The position numbers and the translations under genes were made by a program. This document shows, piece by piece, positions 1-10,563 of a stretch of 64,000 bases of DNA. Location of the stretch: NCBI GenBank assembly GCA_001599755.1, contig BCHX01000002.1, positions 496,001-560,000 on the forward strand. Direction: 5' to 3'. The notes beneath the pieces were generated by a model. It worked only from the letters and a program-made list of their open reading frames with translations, was not told the DNA's origin and did no database searches. The DNA is from Gliomastix tumulicola (taxonomy: Eukaryota > Ascomycota > Sordariomycetes > Hypocreales > Bionectriaceae). Every line of letters begins with the position of its first letter. Position 1 is the first letter of the stretch.

Positions 1-871
1 GGCCATCAGTAGGCGGTGCGGTGTCGGATGTGAGTCTTTTCTGATTGGCCCCCTTTTCTTCCCTCCCCCAGCCTATCCCTCCCCCCCCCCACCCTTTCTG
101 TGCGACTTCTCGGGAATGGCTGCTTGTCTGACACGCTGTGGCAGCGGAGTACATCGCTCTACTCGAGCAGGGCGAAGTGATGGAGCTCGTGCGGGAGAGA
201 GTGCCCTCCTCAGAGGCGGGAGTCACATCGAAGGCGCCCGGCGACTTCATGGTTCTCACTCCGCCGTAGAAAGGGGAGGCAGCAAATCCCAGTTGATCGC
301 AGCAACTGATTGTGACATAGCGGAAGGTGGTCAGATCTGTAGTTTCAAGGATTCATGTATACCAAACTTGCAGTAGAGCCAAGGCAATGTGTGCTCGCCC
401 AACCCCCCTCGCCAGTGCATGCCCGAGTTCCACGAGTCCCTGCTTGCCGGCGCACAGCTCGGGGGTCATTCGGGGAGGGATGCATACTCAAAAGGTTGTG
501 CAAGCAGCGTCATGTCTGTCTACAGGAAATCGCCGGCCCAGACTTCCGATAGGGATCAACTCGGGACAAACAAAATTCCCCTTGAGACACGTCGTGTGCG
601 GGTTCATGGGCGTATCGGCCGTGGAGGCTGGGGAGGGGAGAAGGGAAGAGAACGTTGCCTTGCTGACTTGGATTGTGTCCTGGTTAGTGTACATGGTGCT
701 CTTGACTCAGATATAAAAAGGACGAACCCGTCCCTAGTGATCGGACGCAGACGTCGTGGCAGTTGCTCATTCTCCCCTGAACAGAGGACAGGACCCGGAC
801 ACTTGCCCAACTCGCTGCCCTGCTGTCTCGTGTTTAAATCCTGCTTCTTTCCCTGTTCAGCGAGATCCAAG
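1..871. other. intergenic, no gene seen
   Basis: No convincing coding region. It holds a pyrimidine-rich stretch near 40-95 and, close to its right end, a TATA-like element serving the gene that starts at 872. Short open frames here lack splice structure or recognisable motifs. Confidence 0.6.
712..718 (+). promoter_or_regulatory. TATA-like element upstream of the GPI-type protein
   Basis: TATAAAA lies about 155 bp before the ATG at 872, a plausible core promoter distance for a fungal gene with a leader of roughly 100 nt. Seen in sequence; function inferred. Confidence 0.4.
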
Positions 872-1644
872 ATGATTGCACTCACTGCGATCCTGGGCCT
901 CAGCTTGCTGCCCCTTGCCCACGCGGCGGACCAGCTTACCGTCCGTGGGGAGGCCAAGTCCGCTTCCGTTACCGTGACTGTCGACTGGCTCTACCCGGTA
1001 GACCCGACGGACTATCCGGTGTAAGCCTCCCGTTCCTCACGGCCTGGAATCTTCCCAGGTATACCGCACACCCTTAGCGATGCTGACCGTTCGCCAGGCC
1101 TCCGGAATCCGAGTCTTCCTCCTCCACATGGTCAGGCTGGGGACCGTCATACTACCAGCCTCCAGGCCCGTCCTCGACATCCAGCAGCACAGGCGGTGGC
1201 TGCCGCCCGCACACATCGCACACGTCGCAGTGGCCCAACTCCTCGTCGACGCCCATTACCACCCTCGTAACGACGCGTCCTGTGACCATCACGACGTTCA
1301 CAACGGAGCCGTGGTCCACGGTCATCGGAGACGCGACGCCGTCATCGTCGACAGACACGGGAGCGCCTGTCTATCCCGTGCCGACTTGGACGCGATGCCC
1401 GTATGCGGAGGACGTGTTCAACTGCGGCGGCGGCGGCGGCAGCAGCGGCGGCGATGATGATGAGCCAGTGGCTCTCGCGGTCGAGATGGGGACTGAGGAC
1501 GAGAAGGATGAAGCTGAGTCTTCTGTGACGGGTGAGACAGCGCCTCTGCCGTCGGACGATCTTTTCTCCGCCGCTCGTGGGAAGAGCGATGCTGTTCTTG
1601 GTTCACTTTGGCTGGTTCTGGGACTGACGGCCTTGATGGTGTGA
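872..1644 (+). CDS. predicted secreted, GPI-anchored Ser/Thr-rich cell-surface protein
   Basis: Two-exon model: 872-1020 and 1098-1644, with a 77-nt intron (GTAAGC donor, GCCAG acceptor). The spliced product is 231 aa. Residues 1-18 form a signal peptide (MIALTAILGLSLLPLAHA). The middle is rich in Ser, Thr and Pro (poly-Ser around the splice junction, several TTF/TTR stretches), typical of an O-glycosylated wall protein. A Gly-rich and then acidic segment follows. The C terminus ends in a hydrophobic tail (VLGSLWLVLGLTALMV) preceded by small residues, as expected for GPI attachment. The start was chosen because it opens the signal peptide; the longer open frame upstream has no such feature. 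No enzymatic domain is recognisable. The role is probably structural or surface-related, which is inference. Confidence 0.75.
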
Positions 1645-2290
1645 AGTCGAGCTGGGTCATTTTGATTTGATGAAGTGCATGGTATGGTGCTGTGTTTGGG
1701 GGGATGAATTCTGATTTACTGCATAGGTACTAGTAGCTGGGTTGGGGGCTGGGAATAGGGGCTGCGGTCTGCGAAGAAGTTAGTATACCTAATGATGCTT
1801 GTGAATGAATGACGAAGGCTTTGAATTCCTCTCTCTAAGACACTTGAGATGAAGAGGCGAATGAATGATGAATGGAGTCAATTGACTGAGGACATGGGAG
1901 CTGGTAGTGGTGTTGTTGTCGCCTATGGGGCTGGGAGGTTACAGGGGACTGTACACTATCTACAAGCCCACTGTACTTGGCAACTGATTCACTGTAAGAG
2001 CAGAAATTATAGTGGACAGCACCATCCCCAAGCCCTGAAGGCTGACATAAGGCGGCCTATCACCTCCACCGCTCCTTTGTCCGACCTCCGCCAACGTCAC
2101 CGCATCACTGCTTTGTTGTTCTCCCGCCGAAACACCAAACAAATCATATGCCCTCTTGTGCCCCGGTGCAAACAAAGATGATGCGGCTGTCCTTGTTCAC
2201 CGCCGTTCAGCTCCTCTCCTTCCGGGGAGGGTGCTCTGCCTCTGGACGTTCTCGCTCACGAGCACACTCTGCTGCTGGCAAACAGTCATC
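1645..2290. other. intergenic, no gene seen
   Basis: Contains the 3' flank of the GPI-type protein gene and the leader of the helicase gene. The helicase frame stays open upstream of its chosen ATG, but that extension has no resemblance to the family. Confidence 0.55.
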
Positions 2291-5200
2291 ATGGCTCCCG
2301 AGAAGAGGAAATACCTGAACGTCTTCCAGCAGGGATCCAAGGCTGGCTCTTCCAAGGATAAGACGGCGAAGGAGCAGGCACCGAAGGCACCGAGGGCACC
2401 TCGTCGCAGCAGCAAGCCGCCGCCCAAGCAGAAGAAATGGAGGTCGCAGAAGCAGGCCAATGCCGGCCATGTTGAGACGGCACTCGATGGTCTGGACGCC
2501 GAGCAGGGCGCTCGAAAGGAGCCTCGAGATGATCATATCACGACACCTGTTGATGCACCTTCTCCGGAAGAGCAGCCAGATCCGCCGGCTAAGAGGGTCA
2601 AGACGTCCAAAGGCCCAGCTACTCGGAAGCCCGTGAAGAAGGAGGCACATGATGATGATGCACGCCAGCTGCCTCCGACTTCAAGGCGGCCGTCACATCC
2701 TCCAGCCAGGGACAACAACACGACAAAGCCCCCAGCCAAGAACAGGCCGCCTCCAGCCCCAAGCCAACCTGCACGACCTCCAGCCAAGGAGACTGCAACG
2801 AAGCCCCAAGTCAAAACCAATCTACCTCCAACCCCAAACCAGCCTGCACAGCCCCCAGCCAAGACCAACCCCGAGCCCGAACCAAAGATCAAGACTGAAC
2901 CCGGCGACGAGCCATGGGGAGACGAAGCCTTCGCCCTGGGTGAGGCCTCAGCCGAGCAGCTCGCCAAGGAAGACGCCCTCCGCCGCGGCGGCGAGAAGTT
3001 CCTCAGCGCCTTCAACGTCGAGACGGCCTCGCACGAAGGAACGCACCGCGTCGACCGCTACTCCAACCTCTTTGGCCACGGCGACTTCTCGAGCCTGACG
3101 CTCCGGCCGGACCACCGCTCGAGGCCGATGTGGATCGACCCGGGCCGGGGCATCTTCATGCTCGAGCGGTTCAGCCCCATGGCCGACCAGGCGACCGACT
3201 TCCTCATCACGATCGCCGAGCCGCGGTCGCGCCCGACGTACATACACGAGTACCGCATCACGGCGCACAGCCTGTACGCGGCTGTCGCCACGGGGCTGCA
3301 GCCGGCGGATATCCTGCGCACGCTGGATGTCTTTCTCAAGACGGAGCTGCCGCCGCGGATCAGGGAGTGGATCGAGACGTGCGCGCAGAGCTACGGCAAG
3401 GTGAAGCTGGTCCTGCGGCGGAACAGGTACTTCCTCGAGAGCACGGATCTCAACGTGCTGCACACCCTCCTGCGGAACGACGAGATCGCCCAGGCGAGGC
3501 TTAAGGAGAAGGGGTCGAGCAGCGACGACGGCATCACGAGCACGAAAGCCCCGGCCGCCCTCGGCGTCGCGATATCAGGCACCGCGGACGCAGCAGGTGT
3601 CAAGCAAGCCAACCTCCCATCTTCTACCTCTGTCAGTGACCCCTCGGCCGCTCTCCGCGACGAAGACGAAGAGGAAGAGGACGAGAGCGACGTCATCCAC
3701 GCCTTCGAGATCCGCGAGGGCTGCGTCGAGACGGTGCAGCGCGCGTGCCTCGAGCTCAACTTCCCCATCCTCGAGGAGTACGACTTCCGCTGCGACGAGC
3801 TCAACGCCGACCTCGAGATCGACCTGCGGCCCAACACGCAGATCCGCCCCTACCAGGAGAAGTCTCTAAGTAAAATGTTCGGCAACGGACGCGCCAAGAG
3901 CGGCGTCATCGTCCTCCCCTGCGGCGCGGGCAAGACGCTCGTGGGCATCACGGCGGCGTGCACGATCAAGAAGGGCGCCGTGGTGCTCTGCACGAACGCG
4001 ACGTCGGCCGTGCAATGGCGCGCCGAGTTCATCAAGTGGTGCAACATCGACCCGGCGGACATCACGCTGTTCACGGCCGACACCAAGGAGACGTTCAGGG
4101 GAGCCACGGGCGTGGTGGTCACGACGTACGCCATGGTGACGAATGCGAGGGGCCGCAGTGGTGCGTCGCAGCGGGTGATGGACTTCCTCATGAGCAGGGA
4201 ATGGGGGCTGATGCTGCTCGACGAGGTGCATGTGTCAGCGGCAGACGTCTTCCGGCGTGTGGTGTCAACGGTCAAGGCGCATGCGAAGCTGGGCTTGACG
4301 GCGACGCTTCTTCGTGAGGACGACCGCATCTCGGACCTCAACTTCCTCATCGGGCCGAAGCTCTTCGAGGCCAACTGGATGGAGCTCTCGGAGCAAGGGC
4401 ACATCGCCCGCGTCCAGTGCGCCGAAGTCTGGTGCCCCATGCCCCCGGCCTTCCTCCGATCATACTACTCCGGCCGGCTCGAGAAGCGGGTGAGGCTGAC
4501 GCTGTGCTCCGTCAACCCGAACAAATATCGTGCCTGCGAGTATCTCGTCCGGCACCACGAGGCCCGCGGCGACAAGGTGCTCGTGTTCTCCGACGACATC
4601 TACACGCTGCAGATGTACGCCCTCAAGATGGGCCGCGCCTTCATCTACGGCGGCACCAGCCACGAGGAGCGTCTCCAGGCCCTCGAGAACTTCCGCCACA
4701 ACCCGCGCGTCAACACGCTCTTCCTGTCCAAGATTGGCGACACCTCGCTCGATCTCCCCGAGGCCACGTGTCTGATCCAGGTGTCGTCCCAGGGCGGCTC
4801 GCGTCGACAAGAAGCCCAGCGGCTGGGACGGATCCTGCGTGCGAAGCGGCGCAACGACGAAGGCTTCAACGCCTTCTTCTACTCGCTCGTGTCCAAGGAC
4901 ACGCGGGAGATGCGGTACTCGGCAAAGAGGCAGGCCTTCCTCGTGGACCAGGGCTACGCCTTCAAGATCATCACCAAGCTGCAGGGTCTCGAGGGCTCGG
5001 ACGAGTACAGCTTCGCCACCGAGGCAGAGAAGGATATGCTTCTCCAGGCGACTATTGCCGACCACGGCGGAGAAGAGTCCGAGTCGGACCCGTCAGAGAG
5101 CGAGAGTGAGCTTGACGAGCATGGCAGAAAGAGGAAGAAGGCCCCCAGGGGAGGCAGGAACGTGTTCCAGAAGCGCAAGAAGCGGCGGGCCAAGAACAAG

Positions 5201-5434
5201 CAGCAGGCCAAAGAGACGGGGATGCTCATCGGCGAAGCGCTGCAGAAGGTCCTCTCACAGACGGGTGGCGTGGGAGCTGAGGCTATGGCGGCTGTCAAGC
5301 AGGCTGGCGAGGAGCACGCGAGGACGAAGACGAAGAAGAGAAAGGCCCAGGGGGAGTCGAGCGCGTTCTTCAAGAAGATGGGCAGATTGAAGAAGAAGAG
5401 GGAGGACGTGGAGAAGGAAGAGCAGGAGGAGTGA
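2291..5434 (+). CDS. XPB/Ssl2 (Rad25)-like 3'-5' DNA helicase with long N- and C-terminal tails
   Basis: A single exon of 1047 aa. Residues about 1-210 are Pro/Lys-rich and low in complexity. The XPB N-terminal domain follows (motifs such as LRPDHRSRPMWIDP and FLITIAEPRSRPTYIHEY). The helicase core has Walker A GAGKT from G545, DEVH at about 644-647, the XPB-specific RED motif in LTATLLREDD, and the QRLGRILRAKRRNDEGFN block. In TFIIH this family opens promoter DNA and works in nucleotide excision repair in the nucleus. Yeast and animal XPB are roughly 780-850 aa, so about 200 residues here are extra, mostly the two basic or acidic tails. Several family-conserved positions differ (for example DEVHVSAADVF). 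It may be the canonical Ssl2 or a divergent paralogue; the sequence alone cannot decide. ATG 2291 was preferred over the open upstream frame because the family-like region begins after it. Confidence 0.9.
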   Translation: MAPEKRKYLNVFQQGSKAGSSKDKTAKEQAPKAPRAPRRSSKPPPKQKKWRSQKQANAGHVETALDGLDAEQGARKEPRDDHITTPVDAPSPEEQPDPPAKRVKTSKGPATRKPVKKEAHDDDARQLPPTSRRPSHPPARDNNTTKPPAKNRPPPAPSQPARPPAKETATKPQVKTNLPPTPNQPAQPPAKTNPEPEPKIKTEPGDEPWGDEAFALGEASAEQLAKEDALRRGGEKFLSAFNVETASHEGTHRVDRYSNLFGHGDFSSLTLRPDHRSRPMWIDPGRGIFMLERFSPMADQATDFLITIAEPRSRPTYIHEYRITAHSLYAAVATGLQPADILRTLDVFLKTELPPRIREWIETCAQSYGKVKLVLRRNRYFLESTDLNVLHTLLRNDEIAQARLKEKGSSSDDGITSTKAPAALGVAISGTADAAGVKQANLPSSTSVSDPSAALRDEDEEEEDESDVIHAFEIREGCVETVQRACLELNFPILEEYDFRCDELNADLEIDLRPNTQIRPYQEKSLSKMFGNGRAKSGVIVLPCGAGKTLVGITAACTIKKGAVVLCTNATSAVQWRAEFIKWCNIDPADITLFTADTKETFRGATGVVVTTYAMVTNARGRSGASQRVMDFLMSREWGLMLLDEVHVSAADVFRRVVSTVKAHAKLGLTATLLREDDRISDLNFLIGPKLFEANWMELSEQGHIARVQCAEVWCPMPPAFLRSYYSGRLEKRVRLTLCSVNPNKYRACEYLVRHHEARGDKVLVFSDDIYTLQMYALKMGRAFIYGGTSHEERLQALENFRHNPRVNTLFLSKIGDTSLDLPEATCLIQVSSQGGSRRQEAQRLGRILRAKRRNDEGFNAFFYSLVSKDTREMRYSAKRQAFLVDQGYAFKIITKLQGLEGSDEYSFATEAEKDMLLQATIADHGGEESESDPSESESELDEHGRKRKKAPRGGRNVFQKRKKRRAKNKQQAKETGMLIGEALQKVLSQTGGVGAEAMAAVKQAGEEHARTKTKKRKAQGESSAFFKKMGRLKKKREDVEKEEQEE

Positions 5435-5937
5435 CATCGCTTTGCTTTGCTCAGTACGTTTGCAAATTGCTACACTCTGGCTGGAATAGAGATCAGCACA
5501 CAATGGGATAGAATGGTATATGCCCTAGCTGGAGTTGGTCGGTTTGGATCATGCCTCATCGTGATCTTTGTTTTTTGAATGAAATAAAAGCTATTCTGGA
5601 GCGGTTCTTGATACTGGTGATTGCTGACCTGCTCCCTCACTTTCTTGATTGGGGTCTCGTGACCTATGGAACAAGTTGTTGGATCTTCATGAACAGCCTC
5701 TTGAGGCGTTCAGAGAAGAATAGAGTACTAATCAAAGATGTTGTCGCCTTGTTCGACAGCTCTGATATCGAACAGAACCTCCCACGATACTAATCCTCGA
5801 CTACAAGAAGCCATGGCTGCCCTCGCGACCGACACGGAGACTTATCTAACCATATCAAAACATACAATAACACACGCTACAAAACTCCAAAAGAAAAAAC
5901 AAAACATACCAAAAAAAAAAAAACCTCGAAAAACATC
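5435..5937. other. intergenic, no gene seen
   Basis: 3' flank of the helicase gene followed by an A-rich leader (poly-A run near 5911-5921) just before the microprotein gene. No supported coding region. Confidence 0.5.
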
Positions 5938-6196
5938 ATGGATTACCAACCAACCGTTCGCGATCTCAAGGCCACGATGCTTGAGCTTGAATCAATAGGC
6001 ATCCCACAGCGTACGTATTGCCTGTCATGAGGATGTTGATAGCGAAGCTAACATATATTTCGCAGACAACCTTCGCATTATCCTAAACACGAATCGCTAC
6101 CATGATTCTAGCAGAACTCTCACCGGCCCCGACCTGGCGCAGTACTACGACAAGAGGAGCCAGGTTGCCCGGCAGACGACCTACCGGCGATACTGA
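5938..6196 (+). CDS. two-exon microprotein (67 aa), hypothetical
   Basis: Exons 5938-6010 and 6066-6196 are joined across a 55-nt intron with GTACGT donor, a TAAC-type branch site (gctaac) and TTTCGCAG acceptor. Splicing yields 67 aa, starting MDYQPTVRDLKATMLELESI and ending RQTTYRRY. The protein is soluble and charged: an acidic helical N-terminal half and an Arg/Tyr-rich C terminus. There is no signal peptide or membrane segment, and I recognise no family. The A-rich leader immediately upstream is typical of a fungal 5' UTR. It is supported by the clean splice signals and a frame that stays open across the junction. It could also be the surviving end of a larger degraded gene. Confidence 0.5.
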
Positions 6197-6652
6197 ACAC
6201 CAGTAAGTACGGGCTGATAGAGTGAAAATGCTGATTGGAGACAGAGATGCATAGTTTGAACAAGGCTCAAAGCATGGCGTGTTGAAGGCAGACAAGCAGC
6301 AAGAGGAGGACGTTCGTACAAGCACTGGCTTAAAGATTGTAAGATACACACCTTAGGGAATAGTCTGTTAGAAAAATCAATTGAAGCATCTCTTTCCAAT
6401 GCCCGTCTTGGCCCATCAAAGTGATTCGTAAACATCTCCGAGAGGCAGTCTGCATCAGAAGATAACGTTGCTTACCATCATCCCCCCGGTCAGCCCGGAC
6501 GTTGAGAACATCCCGATCTCCACCCTGAATGCGATCGGATTCAGGCAGGCTTCGACCAGGTTCCCGCTTAGCCATTATAAAAGCATTCCCGGCCGTCCGT
6601 CGCTGGACATCTGTCATCCTAATTCTGACATGCTCTGTAGAGACACCTCATC
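6197..6652. other. intergenic, promoter of MFS gene
   Basis: No gene seen. Includes a TATA element about 77 bp before the MFS start codon. Confidence 0.5.
6576..6583 (+). promoter_or_regulatory. TATA box of the DHA2 transporter gene
   Basis: TATAAAAG lies 77 bp upstream of the ATG at 6653. A perfect fungal TATA consensus at a usual distance; function inferred from position. Confidence 0.5.
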
Positions 6653-8518
6653 ATGGCCACTCAGACAGTCGAGGAAGCACCGCGCATCGAACTCACCGCC
6701 CCTAGTCACGATGAATCATCCAACGTCGGCCAGTCCTCTCCAGAGGACCGAATCAGCAGCCCGCCCCAGCCAGAGAAGACGAAAATGTCCATGATCCAGA
6801 TCGCCACCGTCATGGTCTGCCTGTGCGCCTGCGTCTTCATCTCGGCCCTCGACGTAACAATCGTCACCACGGCTCTGCCCACCATAGCCGGCGACTTCGC
6901 CTCCGACGCCGGATACACCTGGATCGGGACAGCCTTCACGCTCGCCCACACGGCCAGCACGCCCTCCTGGGGCAAGCTGTCGGATATCTGGGGACGTAAG
7001 CCCATGCTGCTCTGGTCCAACGCCTTCTTCCTCGCCGGCAGTCTCATCTGTGCCCTCGTCGGCGACATGGGCGCCTTCATTGCGGGGAGGGCGGTGCAGG
7101 GGCTCGGTGCCGGTGGCATGACGACGATTGTCAATATCTGCATCGGCGACATGTTCTCGCAGAGGGACCGGGGCATGTACTACGGCCTGACGTCGCTTGT
7201 CTGGGCGCTCGCGAGCGGCGTCGGGCCTGTGATGGGCGGCGTGTTCACGACCAAGCTGAGCTGGCGGTGGTGTTTCTGGATCAACCGTGAGTCGCCCCTA
7301 ACACCCAACATTAGACTCAACCATCCATCCATCCCATGCTGACAACAACAACGACAACACCAAAAGTCCCCGTCACCGGCGCCGTCTTCCTCCTGCTCTG
7401 CCTCACCCTCAAGCTTCCCAATCCCCGCACGCCCATCCTCGCCGGCCTCCGTGCCATCGACTGGACGGGAAGCCTCCTCATCGTCGGCGGCGCCATCATG
7501 CTCCTCCTCGGCCTGCACCTCGGCGGCACGCACTCGCCCTGGCACTCGCCCACGGTCGTCTGCCTCATCACCTTTGGTCTCGTCGCGGGCGGGCTCTTCA
7601 CCCTCAACGAGTGGAAGCTGGCGGCGCACCCGGTTATTCCGCTGCGCCTCTTCGCCACGCGGTCCTCCACGGCGGCGTACACGGTGTGCTTCTTCCACGC
7701 GTTCGCGTTCCTGGGCGTCGCGTACTACCTGCCGCTCTACTTCCAGTCCGTGCTGCTGGCGAGTCCGCTGCTGTCGGGAGTGTTCCTGCTGCCGCTGATC
7801 GTGTCGTCGTCGGTGTCGGCGGCGCTGACGGGCTGGTATATACAGTGGTCGGGAAAGTACGTTCCAGCGGTGCTTGTGGGAGCGGCGACTACCACACTGG
7901 GGATCGGGCTGCTGATTGATCTGGAGGTGGACGCGAACTGGGCCAAGCTCGCGACGTACCAGCTCATCGCGGGGATCGGGTTTGGGATGAACCTCGAGGG
8001 CCCGATGCTCGCTGTGCAGGCCGCTGTTCCAGGACGGGATATCGGGACGGCGACGGCGACGATGGGCTTCCTGCGGACGATGGCGACGGCCGTGTCTATC
8101 GTCATTGGCGGCGTCGTGTTCCAGAACGAGATGGTCGCGAAGAGGGACTGGTTGGAGGAGAGGCTGGGAGCCGATATAGCGAAGCTGCTGGACGGGGCGC
8201 GTGCGACGGCGAGCGTTGAGGTGGTGAAGGGGCTGCCGTCTGAAGCGCAGAGGATCGCGAGGCAGGCCTTCTACGAGTCGACGAGGTCGATGTGGATCAT
8301 GGTGAGATGAGTCCTCCTTGAAGGTTGGATACCAACCCGCTGACACTTTGCAGTACGCAGCATTCTCAGCCGTGACCTTGGTGGTGAGCTTCTGGATCCG
8401 AGGCCATGATCTCAAGACGGAACATGAGATGACAGAGGTTGGGCTGCAGGAGGTGACTGAGGGTCGTCGAGAGGAGGCCCCTCATAGTGAGTTGGTGAAT
8501 GAAAGCAGAACCTCATGA
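6653..8518 (+). CDS. MFS transporter, DHA2 (14-TMS) drug:H+ antiporter type
   Basis: Three exons: 6653-7286, 7367-8301, 8354-8518; introns of 80 and 52 nt. The product is 577 aa. A hydrophilic N terminus (about 50 aa) precedes the membrane domain. Family hallmarks are ALDVTIVTTALPTIA in TM1, GKLSDIWGRKPML in the loop after TM2, GRAVQGLGAGG in TM4, GVGPVMGGVFT (motif C, antiporter) in TM5, and INLPVTG formed exactly across the first splice junction. These features are known for proton-coupled exporters of drugs or fungal metabolites in the plasma membrane. The last exon encodes one more membrane segment and a charged tail. No biosynthetic core gene lies nearby, so the substrate is unknown. It is followed in the same orientation by another MFS gene of a different subfamily. 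Confidence 0.9.
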
Positions 8519-8910
8519 TACCAAGCCTGTAGCTCTTAGAATACTCTCAGGTTGTGGGCATATGAGAAGAGCTGAAGACAAAGTGACGCCTGAGATGAAA
8601 GAGATGGTTGGATGAGCCTCACGTTGGGAAAGGGAAGACATATATTGTGGTTGTAAATAATATATAAACAGACGACCATGATTGAAAGATTTGGAACTGT
8701 CGGCTTGTTAATGTCAGCTGGGACGATCTCAGGGGCTGAGGAGCCAGTTCTCCAGCGATAGAGCGCTATAGTTCCAAGGCCCACTGGGAACGAATTCACC
8801 CCCATCACAGTATCGCGTCTTATCTTGATATTCACAACAGCGCCCTTGACCTCATCCATCTGCAAGCTAGGCCCTCATAATGTGAACAGCGCTACCTCAC
8901 GTGTCACATC
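8519..8910. other. intergenic between two MFS genes
   Basis: AT-richer than its surroundings (ATATAAACAG near 8661). No coding region supported; probably the 3' flank of one transporter and the promoter of the next. Confidence 0.5.
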
Positions 8911-10530
8911 ATGGCTGTGACACAGCTTCCTAATACGCACACCACCGACGGCGATGTCGACGACGTCACAAAGCTCGCACAGCCGAGTCTTCAGAACACT
9001 CAGCCATCATCCTCGAGTTCAGACCCAGACCTCGATGAGAACCAGCCGCTGCTCGACGAGACAGACGACATGCCTCCAGACGAGAGCACCGACGACGACA
9101 CCTCCAAGGGTGTCCTCCGAAAGATCGACCGGACCATCATCCCCCTCCTCTTCGTGACGTACATGTTCAACTTCATGGACAAGGCCATCCTCTCCAGCGC
9201 CGCCGTCTTCGGCCTCCGCGAGGACAACGTACACCACCCTCCCTCAGCATTCCTTCATCCTCGTCACTGACAGCCTTCATAGCACCTCAGAGGCCAGGAG
9301 TACAGCTGGGTCGGCAGCATCTTCTACATCGCCTACTTCCTCTGGGCGTACCCAACCACCCTCCTCATCACCCGCCTCCCGACCGCCCGCTATCTCTCGG
9401 TCAACACCCTCTTCTGGGGCCTCGCCGTGGCCTCCACCGCCGCCTGTTCGAGTTTCGCCGGGCTCATGGCCGTCCGCTTCCTCCTCGGCGTCGCCGAGGC
9501 CACCATCACGCCCGCGTTCATGTTCCTCACCAGCACGTGGTACACGCGCGACGAGATGCCCGCCCGGATCGGGATCTGGTTCGCGGGCAACTCGTTTGGC
9601 GGGCTGTGCGCAAGCGTGCTCGCGTTTGGCGTCGGGCACTTGGACGATGGAGGAATCTTAAGACCCTGGCGGTGGATGTACATCATCCTCGGGACGGGGA
9701 CGCTGCTCTGGGCGGTGCCGCTGTTCGTCTTCCTCCCGGACAGTATCGAACAGGCTCGCTTCCTGAACGCCGGGGAACGTCGCGTAGCTGCCCGTAGAGT
9801 CGCGGTATCCGGCACTGGGAGCACCGTGAATGCGACGTGGAAGGTCGAACAGGTGAAGGAGTGTCTCGTCGACCCCAAGACATGGCTCATCCTCAGCATC
9901 GAGCTCCTGACGCAGATCCCCAACGGCGGCACCCACAGCTTCAGCAACATCGTCATCACGTCCTTCGGCTTCACCGACCTCCAGTCCACGCTCATCAACA
10001 TCCCCTACTCGATCCTCTCCGCCGCGGTGATCTACGGCACAGGCTGGCTGGCCGGCCGCTTCCGCACGCTCAACTGCCTACTCATCATCGCCGTTCTGCT
10101 GCCGTGCGTCGTCGGGTCGACACTCATATACCAGCGCGGCAGCATCCCGCAGAATCTCCAGCTAGTGGCGTATTTCCTCCTCTGCTCAGGCCCGGCCGCC
10201 ATGCCGCTGAATATGTCGCTCGTGCAGAGCAACTACCGCGGCGTGACCAAGAAGATGACGGTCACGGCGATGATGTTCGGTGCGTATTGCTGCGGGAACA
10301 TACTTGGCCCGCACTTCTTCCGCGCATCGGAAGCGCCGACGTACGACACGGCGTTCCGAACCATCACAGTCTGCTATGCCCTCGTCGTCGTGTTGGCCCT
10401 AGTGCTACGTGTGTACCTGCAGAGAGTCAACGCATCAAGAGAGAAAGTCGAGGGTCCGGTCGATGCCAGCAAGCTCAGGGACGACGACGTGACAGACTGG
10501 GCGATGGCCGGCTTCCGATACCGTCTCTAG
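8911..10530 (+). CDS. MFS transporter, anion:cation symporter (Dal5/Tna1-like) type
   Basis: Two exons, 8911-9228 and 9283-10530, with a 54-nt intron (GTACAC donor, CATAG acceptor); 521 aa. After an acidic, Ser-rich N terminus of about 65 aa comes RKIDRTIIPLLFVTYMFNFMDKAIL, the ACS-family signature of TM1. GQEYSWVGSIFY lies just after the splice junction, and RFLLGVAEATITPAFM with WYTRDEMPARIGIWF follow. These match fungal permeases for allantoate, nicotinate, pantothenate and similar organic anions at the plasma membrane. The exact substrate cannot be read from sequence. The gene ends only 33 bp from the convergent DyP peroxidase gene, so the 3' UTRs should overlap. Confidence 0.88.
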
Positions 10531-10563
10531 ACATCTGCCATTATCTTATGTATCTCATCTCAT

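Noticed and set aside
2156..2290. Upstream start for the XPB-like protein
   Set aside because: The extension contains no family-like sequence; ATG 2291 opens the Lys-rich tail.
7180..8415. 411-aa minus-strand open frame
   Set aside because: Antisense to the DHA2 transporter; Arg/His/Gln-rich without membrane segments or motifs.
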